A stretch of 49,687 nucleotides of DNA from contig JANNMJ010000045.1 of the NCBI GenBank assembly GCA_031397815.1, forward strand, positions 1 to 49,687, in the 5' to 3' direction. This DNA comes from JANNMJ01 sp031397815 (lineage in GTDB: Bacteria > Bacteroidota > Bacteroidia > Cytophagales > Hymenobacteraceae). A program made the position numbers and the translations under genes. The notes under the pieces are model-generated. The model had not been told where the DNA came from. It searched no databases and was given only the letters and a program-made list of their open reading frames with translations. Below, in pieces: positions 33,676-40,495 of the stretch (its first letter is position 1; each line of letters starts with the position of its first letter).

Positions 33676-35808
33676 ATGGCTGACCAACCCGTCAATAAAC
33701 CTCGCAAAAAACCTATTTTGCCCACCCAGCCGCCCCGCCCTCCGGCGCAGCTTTGGCTGATCGGGCTGCTCACCCTGCTGGTAGGCACGCTGTTTTGGCT
33801 CAATAAAGGCGTTTCGCCGATTGAGATCGGGCAGCAGCGCTTCGAGCAGATGCTCGCCGCCGGCGACGTCAAAGAGCTGACGCTCGTGAATAATCACGAC
33901 GTAGAAGTCACGCTCAAGGCCGATGCCACGCGGGACCCTAAGTACCGGCGCGAGCTGGCCGCGCGTAGCTCCGTGGTCACGCAAGGACCGCACTTCACGT
34001 TCCCGGTCATTTCCGGCGAAGCGTTCAAAAACGACCTCGACAAGCTGGAAGCCAAGATGCCACCCGGCTCCGAGCGCATCCAGCTCACCCCGCGCGACCG
34101 CCAAAGCCTCGTCGATCAGCTCTCGTTCTGGGGTTTCTGGGCGTTGATGCTCTTCGGCATCTGGTTCCTGATGCGCCGCGCGGGTAGCGGTGGCCCCGGT
34201 GGGCAGATTTTCAACATCGGCAAGAGCCGGGCGCTGCTTTTTGAAGGCGGCGATAAGGTGAAGATCACCTTTAAGGACGTAGCCGGGCTGGAAGAAGCGA
34301 AAGAGGAAGTCGAAGAGATTGTCGAGTTCCTGAAGAAGCCGGCGAAATTCACTGCTTTGGGCGGGAAGATTCCGAAGGGCGCGCTCCTCGTTGGCCCTCC
34401 CGGTACGGGTAAAACCCTGCTGGCGAAGGCAGTAGCTGGGGAGGCCGATGTGCCGTTCTTCTCGCTTTCGGGGTCCGACTTCGTGGAGATGTTCGTGGGC
34501 GTTGGCGCGGCGCGGGTGCGCGACTTGTTCAAGCAAGCCAAAGCCAAGGCGCCGTGCATCATCTTTATTGATGAGATCGACGCTATCGGCCGGTCGCGGT
34601 CGCGGGGCAATATGCCCGGCGGCAACGATGAGCGCGAGAACACCCTGAACTCGCTCCTCGTGGAAATGGACGGTTTCGGCACCGATTCTGGCGTCATCAT
34701 TCTGGCGGCTACCAACCGCCCCGATACGCTCGACTCGGCGCTGCTGCGGCCCGGTCGGTTCGACCGTCAGATCAGCATCGACCGGCCCGACCTCAACGGC
34801 CGGACGCAGATTTTCAACGTTCACTTAAAGCCCCTAACGCTGGCGGCGGACGTAGACGCTCGTAAGCTCTCGGCGCAGACGCCGGGCTTTGCGGGGGCTG
34901 AAATCGCGAACGTTTGTAACGAAGCGGCGCTCATCGCTGCTCGTCGCGACCGTAAGAGCGTGACTATGAAGGATTTCGAGGACGCGATTGACCGCGTTAT
35001 CGGCGGCTTGGAGAAAAAGAACAAGCTGATTTCTCCAGAGGAAAAGAAAATCGTGGCTTACCACGAAGCCGGTCACGCCATTGCCGGTTGGTTCTTGGAG
35101 CACGCCGATCCGTTGGTGAAGGTGAGCATTGTGCCGCGCGGCGTTGCCACGCTGGGTTACGCGCAATACCTGCCGAACGAGCAGTTTCTGGAGACGACCG
35201 AGCAGCTCATCGACGAGATTTGTCTCTCGCTGGGTGGCCGGGCGGCAGAGGAGATTTTCTTCGGCAAGATTTCCAACGGCGCCCTGAGCGATCTGGAGCG
35301 CGTCACGCAGACGGCGTATGCGATGGTGACGTATTTCGGGATGAACGAGAAGCTCGGCAACATCTCTTATTACGACTCGAAAGGGATGAACGAGTACCGC
35401 GCCACCAAGCCGTACTCCGAAGCCACCGCGCAGCTCATCGACCAAGAGGTACGGACGATTATCGAATCAGCGTATCAGCGGACGAAAACGTTGCTGCGCG
35501 ACCACCGCGCCGACGTCGACATCATCGCGCAGGAGCTGTTGAAGCGGGAAATCCTGCTTCAAGATGATTTGCAGCAGCTAGTTGGCCCCCGGCCTTTCGC
35601 GAAGCAAACGTCGTATCAGGCGCACATGGCCGGTACCGACCGTTCCTCGACCCAAAGCGAAGTGAAAGCGCAGCACCCCGTGCCCACCGCCGCCGACGAT
35701 GCCAAAGCCGAGAAAGACGCCGAAAAGGACCGCAACGACAACGGCCAATCCGACCGCCCGAAAGAGCAGGACGAGCCGGAGAAACAGCCTGTCGATACGC
35801 AGGGCTAG
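33676..35808 (+). CDS. ftsH: ATP-dependent zinc metalloprotease FtsH
   Basis: 710 residues from ATG 33676; the upstream open part lacks family features. Two membrane helices (about 25-42 and 148-166) enclose a periplasmic domain. Walker A GPPGTGKT is at 240-247 and Walker B IIFIDEID near 295-302. The second-region-of-homology segment NRPDTLDSALLRPGRFDRQI and the zinc site HEAGH at 463-467 follow. The tail (about 650-710) is charged and Lys/Glu/Asp-rich. It degrades membrane and short-lived cytosolic proteins as a hexamer. A strong terminator follows the gene. Confidence 0.97.
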   Translation: MADQPVNKPRKKPILPTQPPRPPAQLWLIGLLTLLVGTLFWLNKGVSPIEIGQQRFEQMLAAGDVKELTLVNNHDVEVTLKADATRDPKYRRELAARSSVVTQGPHFTFPVISGEAFKNDLDKLEAKMPPGSERIQLTPRDRQSLVDQLSFWGFWALMLFGIWFLMRRAGSGGPGGQIFNIGKSRALLFEGGDKVKITFKDVAGLEEAKEEVEEIVEFLKKPAKFTALGGKIPKGALLVGPPGTGKTLLAKAVAGEADVPFFSLSGSDFVEMFVGVGAARVRDLFKQAKAKAPCIIFIDEIDAIGRSRSRGNMPGGNDERENTLNSLLVEMDGFGTDSGVIILAATNRPDTLDSALLRPGRFDRQISIDRPDLNGRTQIFNVHLKPLTLAADVDARKLSAQTPGFAGAEIANVCNEAALIAARRDRKSVTMKDFEDAIDRVIGGLEKKNKLISPEEKKIVAYHEAGHAIAGWFLEHADPLVKVSIVPRGVATLGYAQYLPNEQFLETTEQLIDEICLSLGGRAAEEIFFGKISNGALSDLERVTQTAYAMVTYFGMNEKLGNISYYDSKGMNEYRATKPYSEATAQLIDQEVRTIIESAYQRTKTLLRDHRADVDIIAQELLKREILLQDDLQQLVGPRPFAKQTSYQAHMAGTDRSSTQSEVKAQHPVPTAADDAKAEKDAEKDRNDNGQSDRPKEQDEPEKQPVDTQG

Positions 35809-35850
35809 CCGCTTTCGGTACTTACCGGCGCTTCTGCCGTTCTAGAATTG

Positions 35851-35890
35851 AAAATGCCCCCGTCGGCTTCACCGCTTTCGGGGGCATTTT
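35851..35890 (+). terminator. ftsH terminator
   Basis: AAAATGCCCCCG and CGGGGGCATTTT form perfect 12-base arms around a 16-base loop, followed by TTTGCTTTTT. It lies about 40 bases after the ftsH stop. Confidence 0.85.
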
Positions 35891-36031
35891 TTTGCTTTTT
35901 TCCGTCGAAACCCGCGTTCTATTCGGCTGTTGACAGGCGGCTAGTTTAAAGCTGCCGGATTTCGGTTAACGCCATCACCTTCAAACTGCCAGCCGCTGCC
36001 GACCTTTGCGGCCTGCAACCCGTCGTTATTT

Positions 36032-36730
36032 ATGTACGAAGCCCGCTCGAAAGATCTGATTTTGCGCCGTGTCCGCGAAGCCTTGGCGAAAGGCGGCACT
36101 GCGCTGCCCCCCGCGCCTGATCTGATAGCCCCGATCCACCCGCCGCTAGGCGAGGATTTGGTGGAAGCCTTCGTGCAGAACTTCATCGCGGCGGGCGGCA
36201 CGTTCGTTTACTGCGACTCAGACGACGAGTTTTTCGAGCAGCTCCGGCACTTCAAGCACGAGCATCACCTCGATACTTTCCACGTTTGGGAACCGGCGCT
36301 GCGCGAGTACCTCACCTTCGGCAACGTCTCGTACACCGAATCGGCGGACCATTTCGTGCAGGACGCGCCCGCTGGCCTGACCACCTGCGAGGCGCTGCTG
36401 GCGCGCACCGGCTCGATGATTATCACCTCGGGCACCGCCAGCGGACGGCGGCTGAGCGTGTATCCTGAAATTCATCTGGTGGTGGCGCACGCCTCGCAGA
36501 TTGTGACGGATATTAAGCCCGCGCTGGAAATGGTTCGGGCGCAATACGGCCGAAATCTGCCGAGCATGATTTCGCTCGTGACCGGGCCGAGTCGGACGGC
36601 TGATATCGAGAAAACCCTCGTGCTCGGCGCCCACGGGCCGCGACAGCTGGTGCTGTTTTTAATCGATGACTCCCCCGCCCAGGCTTCCGCCGAAGCGGAC
36701 GCGGATGCCGCCGACCATGCGCCTGCCTGA
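36032..36730 (+). CDS. lutC: LUD-domain protein, LutC-like
   Basis: 232 residues. The LUD (DUF162) fold is visible in the N-terminal helix SKDLILRRVREAL, then TFVYCDSDDEF. The typical TTCEALLARTGSMIITSG core and PEIHLVVAHASQIV with SLVTGPSRTADIEKTLVLGAHGP follow. LutC is part of the LutABC L-lactate oxidation complex. Neither lutA nor lutB is adjacent, so this copy may act alone or with distant partners. A GACCTTTG box (36001-36008) lies 24 bases before the ATG. The end overlaps the lpxH-like gene by 14 bases. Confidence 0.82.
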   Translation: MYEARSKDLILRRVREALAKGGTALPPAPDLIAPIHPPLGEDLVEAFVQNFIAAGGTFVYCDSDDEFFEQLRHFKHEHHLDTFHVWEPALREYLTFGNVSYTESADHFVQDAPAGLTTCEALLARTGSMIITSGTASGRRLSVYPEIHLVVAHASQIVTDIKPALEMVRAQYGRNLPSMISLVTGPSRTADIEKTLVLGAHGPRQLVLFLIDDSPAQASAEADADAADHAPA

Positions 36731-37532
36731 CCGCGTAGCGCCGGTGGCCGTGGCACCGGGGCAGCGCGTCTATTTCGCGTCGGATTTTCATCTGGGAGTG
36801 CCCGATGCCGAGCGTTCCCGAGCGCGTGAGCAGAAAATTATCCGCTGGCTGGAAATGGCGAGGCGCGATGCTGCCGCAATTTACCTGCTCGGCGACGTCT
36901 TCGATTTCTGGTTCGAGTACCGCCACGCCATTCCGAAGGGCTTTACACGCCTAAAAGGTAAGCTCGCGGAGCTGGCCGACGCCGGAATTCCGATTAAAAT
37001 CTTCACCGGCAACCACGACATGTGGCTGTTCGATTATTTCCCCCGTGAATTAGGGATTGAAATCGTGCGCCGGCCAATATCCGTGCAGCTCGGCGCGCAC
37101 AATTTCGTGCTGGGGCACGGCGACGGGCTCGGCCCGAAAGATTACACGTACAAGGTGCTGAAGCGGGTTTTTGCCTCGAAAACGGCACAATGGATGTTCG
37201 CGCGGCTGCACCCCAATTTCGGCATCGGTCTGGCTAATTTCTGGAGCCGTCGGAGCCGGTTGGCGGGCACTAAAACCGAGGAAGTTTTTCTCGGCGAAGA
37301 TGAATGGCTCCTCATCTACTGCCGCGAGGTGGAAGCGCAGCGGCACCACGCGTATTACGTGTTCGGGCACCGTCATTTGCCGCTCGATGTGGCGGTTTCG
37401 GCCACGAGCCGGTACGTGAATCTGGGAGAGTGGGTGAATTATTGCTCTTACGCCGTATACGACGGCTCGGCGCTGACCCTCAGCTATTTCGAAGGCAATT
37501 CTCCCGAAAATCTCCCGTCGGTAACCGCTTGA
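36717..37532 (+). CDS. lpxH: UDP-2,3-diacylglucosamine pyrophosphatase-like metallophosphoesterase
   Basis: 271 residues from ATG 36717 (ATG 36705 is the alternative). All calcineurin-like motifs are in order: Asp23-x-His25 in SDFHLG, Asp60 and Asp63 in GDVFDFW, GNHD at 98-101, HGDG at 134-137, and GHRHLP near residue 222. The FWFEYRHAIPKG segment is typical of LpxH-related proteins. The enzyme cleaves UDP-diacylglucosamine to lipid X on the inner face of the membrane, in lipid A synthesis. It overlaps lutC and is followed after 5 bases by a beta-propeller gene. Confidence 0.82.
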   Translation: MRLPDRVAPVAVAPGQRVYFASDFHLGVPDAERSRAREQKIIRWLEMARRDAAAIYLLGDVFDFWFEYRHAIPKGFTRLKGKLAELADAGIPIKIFTGNHDMWLFDYFPRELGIEIVRRPISVQLGAHNFVLGHGDGLGPKDYTYKVLKRVFASKTAQWMFARLHPNFGIGLANFWSRRSRLAGTKTEEVFLGEDEWLLIYCREVEAQRHHAYYVFGHRHLPLDVAVSATSRYVNLGEWVNYCSYAVYDGSALTLSYFEGNSPENLPSVTA

Positions 37533-37537
37533 ATCAG

Positions 37538-38479
37538 ATGAACCGATTGGCTTGGGCCGTACTCGCGCTGCTGAGCCTTACCGGAAGTAAGGCTGCGGCG
37601 CAGCAAGCACCAGCTGCTGGGGGCGGCGCGACGACGGCAGCGACGACGGCAGCGACGACGGCAGCGACGACGGCAGCAACGACGGCAGCAACGACGACGC
37701 TGGATTCCCTGCACGTATCGCGGGTGCCGTTCGCGCGGCCGGGGCTGGCTTCGGCTGACCCAAATGGCGTTTTGTTCGTAGCTGATGCCCGGCAGAACAT
37801 CGTGCAGCTCTCCCCCACCGGTCAAACGCTGCTGACGTATTCGATGCCCACTCGTGGGCATTTGGCGGCGCTCGATGCGGGGATTACGGGGAAAGTGCTG
37901 GCGTTTTACGATGACCGTCAGCAAATTACCCTCTTCGACCGGTTCCTGTCGCCGATTGCCACGATGCAGCTCAGCGATTACCCCGGCACCGCCACCGCCT
38001 TGGTGCGCGCCGCCACGCTGGCGCCCGACGGCACGATTTGGCTCTTCGACGAGCGCGACCTCGCCCTCCTCCACCTCGACCCACGCGACCCCGGCGCCCT
38101 CACGCGCGTGCCGCTCGACTTACTCCTCACCGGCGGGCGCTCCGATGTACGGGCGCTGCGGATGTACCAGAACCGCCTGTACCTCCTCGACCGCACCAGC
38201 GGCGTGTACGTATTCGATATTTTCGGCGCCTTCATCCGCAAAATCCCGCTCACCGGCCTAACCGATTTACAGCTCAGCGGCGACGAGCTGCTCATTCTCG
38301 ACGCAGACGGGCGCACGCTCCACACCGAGCCGCTTTACTCGCCCACGGCCGCGCCGCTGCGGTGGGCGCTGCCACCCGCTGCCGCCGCTTCCCCCGGCTG
38401 GGCGCGCGCCGTGGCCGGGCCGGGCGGCAGAATCTACCTCCTCACGAGCGGCGAGATCGGCTTCACTGCGCGGCCGTAA
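37538..38479 (+). CDS. Exported beta-propeller protein with variable Thr/Ala linker
   Basis: 313 residues from ATG 37538. Signal peptide 1-21 (SKAAAQ), then a linker of repeated TTAA tetrapeptides (about 31-51) encoded by 12-base tandem units. A six-bladed-like NHL/propeller region follows (about 60-310: PNGVLFVADARQNIVQLSP, RLYLLDRTSGVYVFDIFGA). It is periplasmic or surface exposed; there is no sorting domain. It lies 5 bases after the lpxH-like gene, so the two are co-transcribed and it may belong to envelope biogenesis. Ligand unknown. Confidence 0.72.
   Translation: MNRLAWAVLALLSLTGSKAAAQQAPAAGGGATTAATTAATTAATTAATTAATTTLDSLHVSRVPFARPGLASADPNGVLFVADARQNIVQLSPTGQTLLTYSMPTRGHLAALDAGITGKVLAFYDDRQQITLFDRFLSPIATMQLSDYPGTATALVRAATLAPDGTIWLFDERDLALLHLDPRDPGALTRVPLDLLLTGGRSDVRALRMYQNRLYLLDRTSGVYVFDIFGAFIRKIPLTGLTDLQLSGDELLILDADGRTLHTEPLYSPTAAPLRWALPPAAAASPGWARAVAGPGGRIYLLTSGEIGFTARP
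37630..37689 (+). repeat. 12-bp in-frame tandem repeat
   Basis: Four units GACGACGGCAGC plus one unit AACGACGGCAGC in direct succession, then a degenerate AACGACGACGCT. Length changes would alter the linker by four residues without shifting frame. Confidence 0.85.
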
Positions 38480-38544
38480 ACCGGGGGTTCGGGCACCTTT
38501 CGCAACCTTTCGGTAGTTGGCGGGTACAAGGTCGGGGGCAGACG

Positions 38545-38552
38545 TAACTTTG
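38545..38552 (+). promoter_or_regulatory. -7 promoter box for the tatA pair
   Basis: TAACTTTG is a full match to TAnnTTTG, 67 bases before the first tatA start. A weak TTG lies at 38517-38519. Confidence 0.45.
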
Positions 38553-38619
38553 CCTCCTTCGCAGCGCGGCTCCGGTCAGGAGCGCCTGTTTTCAGCCGCT
38601 TTTTTCTCCTCCGAAAGCC

Positions 38620-38928
38620 ATGATGCTCTCCACTTTATTCCTCTTCATCGGCGGCTTAGGCGCTACTGAAGTCATTCTGATTCTGGCCGTTCTGTTACTG
38701 TTTTTCGGCGCCAAGCGGATTCCCGAGCTGGCCCGTGGCCTCGGCAAAGGCGTGCGTGAGTTCAAGGATGCGACGACCGATGCCACCAACGCGCTCCACG
38801 CGGAAGTGAAGCAAGACCAGCCGAGCGCTCGCGAAATCGAGCTGCGCGAGCAGTTGGCGCGCGAGCAATCGCTGCGCGAACAGCTTGAGCGCGAGCGGGC
38901 GGCCAATGCGAGCACCCGCAGCGTTTAA
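38620..38928 (+). CDS. tatA: Sec-independent translocase subunit TatA, copy 1
   Basis: 102 residues (ATG at 38623 also possible). One N-terminal membrane helix (about 14-30: TEVILILAVLLLFFGAKR), then the amphipathic helix RIPELARGLGKGVREFKDAT. A longer charged coiled tail (about 65-95: EIELREQLAREQSLREQLER) follows. TatA forms the pore of the twin-arginine pathway for folded proteins. No tatC is in the window. A second tatA follows after 42 bases. Confidence 0.9.
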   Translation: MMLSTLFLFIGGLGATEVILILAVLLLFFGAKRIPELARGLGKGVREFKDATTDATNALHAEVKQDQPSAREIELREQLAREQSLREQLERERAANASTRSV

Positions 38929-38970
38929 TCTCGAAAGGTCTAGGTTCAAAAAATCAACCGGGTTCCTGTC

Positions 38971-39255
38971 ATGATTTTCGCTTTCTTGGGAGATATCGGC
39001 GGCGGTGAGCTGATGCTGATTCTGGTTATCATCTTGATTTTCTTCGGCGCCAATCGGATTCCCGAATTGGCCCGTGGCCTCGGCAAAGGCATCCGCGAGT
39101 TCAAGGATGCGACCTCCGAGATTCGGTCGGAGCTTGAGCGGGCTGGTGATGCCCGGCCAGCGCCGCCGGTCGTGCAGGTAACGCCCGCGCCGCCCGCACC
39201 GATGCAGGCGCCGCCCGTCATCCCCACGACGACTACTTCCGCTACGGCTGAGTAA
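38971..39255 (+). CDS. tatA: Sec-independent translocase subunit TatA, copy 2
   Basis: 94 residues. Membrane helix about 10-28 (GELMLILVIILIFFGANR), the same amphipathic helix (RIPELARGLGKGIREFKDAT), then a Pro/Ala-rich tail (VTPAPPAPMQAPP) instead of the coiled tail of copy 1. DNA for the helix is almost the same in both copies while the rest differs. Having two forms could give TatA/TatB-like division of labour, but neither shows a clear TatB signature. A terminator follows 27 bases after the stop. Confidence 0.9.
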   Translation: MIFAFLGDIGGGELMLILVIILIFFGANRIPELARGLGKGIREFKDATSEIRSELERAGDARPAPPVVQVTPAPPAPMQAPPVIPTTTTSATAE

Positions 39256-39283
39256 GGTCGGGTTTCGGTTCGAAATAAATATG

Positions 39284-39324
39284 AAGCTCCGTTCCAGTGG
39301 TTTAGGCCATTGGGACGGGGCTTT
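39284..39324 (+). terminator. Terminator after the tatA pair
   Basis: AAGCTCCGTTCCAGTGG and CCATTGGGACGGGGCTT pair with a few mismatches and are followed by a run of T (CTTTTTTTG). Confidence 0.75.
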
Positions 39325-39348
39325 TTTTGTGGATGAGGGGGTGCGGTG

Positions 39349-39624
39349 GACGCGGGGCTCCAGCCCCGTGTCGGCTATTCGCAGGTCTCTTGACCTGCCA
39401 GTTAGCGCGCATGATCAACCAACGTAGGGGCGTGGCCTTGTGCCCGCCCGCATGCGGTTGGGTTTCTCACGTTACAGCCGCTGGTGAGGCTAGGCAAAAT
39501 CACAGCCACATGCGGGCGGGCACAAGGCCACGCCCCTACCAACATGGGCGGTTAAGACTGTGCCGATTGGGGTAGCGGGTCAAGAGACCCGCAAATAGCC
39601 GACACGGGGCTGGAGCCCCGCGTC
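39349..39624. repeat. 276-bp composite inverted repeat between convergent tatA and recO
   Basis: Outer arms 39349-39379 (starting GACGCGGGGCTCCAGCCCCG) and 39594-39624 are perfect 31-base reverse complements. Inner arms 39424-39454 (starting GTAGGGGCGTGGCC) and 39509-39539 are also perfect over 31 bases. Between them lie two small palindromes, GCAGGTC/GACCTGC and GCGGGTC/GACCCGC. It fills the 387-base region with the tatA terminator, and no gene is seen. Inner arms recur at 6191-6275, an outer arm at 49487-49519. Confidence 0.9.
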
Positions 39625-39642
39625 AATGGATAAAAAGGTTTT

Positions 39643-40386
39643 TTATCCGCCTAGAACCTCAGAAAGAATATCGAGGGATTTGACCGGGCCGAGGTTCTCG
39701 ACGTGCAGGCGGTAGTAGGCGAGCAACAGGTGGAGTAATTCGCGCCGCTCGCGGCCACTTTGGATGGCGACGGCTACTGCCTCTGCCGGGCCGCGCAGGA
39801 CGGCTTCGAAGCGGTCTTCCAGCTCGGAGAGGGTGAGGCCGGTGGTTAGCTCCGGGGTGGAGCGGTTGTTTGAGGGCTGCAAGATGCCGCCGCTGAGGAG
39901 CTGATTTACCAAGTCTTCGCCGGAACGAGGCGCGAAGCCGAGGTATTGCGAGAGGGTCAGCAGGAAGGTCAGGGGGAAGTTTTCGAAGCCGTTTTCGGCG
40001 ATGTCGAATCCGATGAGCTGTTCGCGCAGGAACGTGAAAAGACCTTCGTTCGCTTCCTCCTCGCGGACGGCGCGACTGACTACTTCGCTCAGAAACATCG
40101 CCACGCTCGACTTCCGCATATCGAACGGAATGGCGCGGTAGCCATACGCCACGCGGTACTCGCTCAAGCGCGACAGCCCGCCGCCGCGCTTTGCCGGATA
40201 CGCCACCAGATCGAGGAGGGTGAACGGCTGGAACAGCGCCAATTTCGACGGATTACGCCCGCCGCCGCGCACCGAGTTGATGATGTACGATTGGACCCCC
40301 AGCTCGCGGGTATAAATCCGCGCAATGACCGATGTTTCGCGGTAGCGCAGATAATGGAGCACGATTCCTTGCGTTTTAATCAGCAT
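39643..40386 (-). CDS. recO: DNA repair protein RecO
   Basis: 247 residues from ATG 40386, where LIKTQGIVLHYLRYRETS gives the usual RecO start; an 11-residue longer frame is open. The N-terminal OB fold (about 1-80) is followed by a helical C-terminal domain. RecO anneals strands and loads RecA with RecR. No cysteines are present, so the C-terminal zinc-binding site of some RecO proteins is absent. The gene follows porZ across a terminator. Confidence 0.88.
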   Translation of the reverse strand: MLIKTQGIVLHYLRYRETSVIARIYTRELGVQSYIINSVRGGGRNPSKLALFQPFTLLDLVAYPAKRGGGLSRLSEYRVAYGYRAIPFDMRKSSVAMFLSEVVSRAVREEEANEGLFTFLREQLIGFDIAENGFENFPLTFLLTLSQYLGFAPRSGEDLVNQLLSGGILQPSNNRSTPELTTGLTLSELEDRFEAVLRGPAEAVAVAIQSGRERRELLHLLLAYYRLHVENLGPVKSLDILSEVLGG

Positions 40387-40429
40387 AAGAGAAGCGAAGA
40401 GACCGGATACATCCGCCAATAATCAACAA

Positions 40430-40458
40430 AAAGCGCTGGACGCGAGGTCCAGCGCTTT
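40430..40458 (-). terminator. porZ terminator
   Basis: Perfect arms AAAGCGCTGGAC and GTCCAGCGCTTT around a 5-base loop, with TTTTTG after the stem on the minus strand and GCTTTTTT on the plus strand. Confidence 0.85.
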
Positions 40459-40495
40459 GCTTTTTTATCCTAACGACTTTATTCGTACGGCCATT

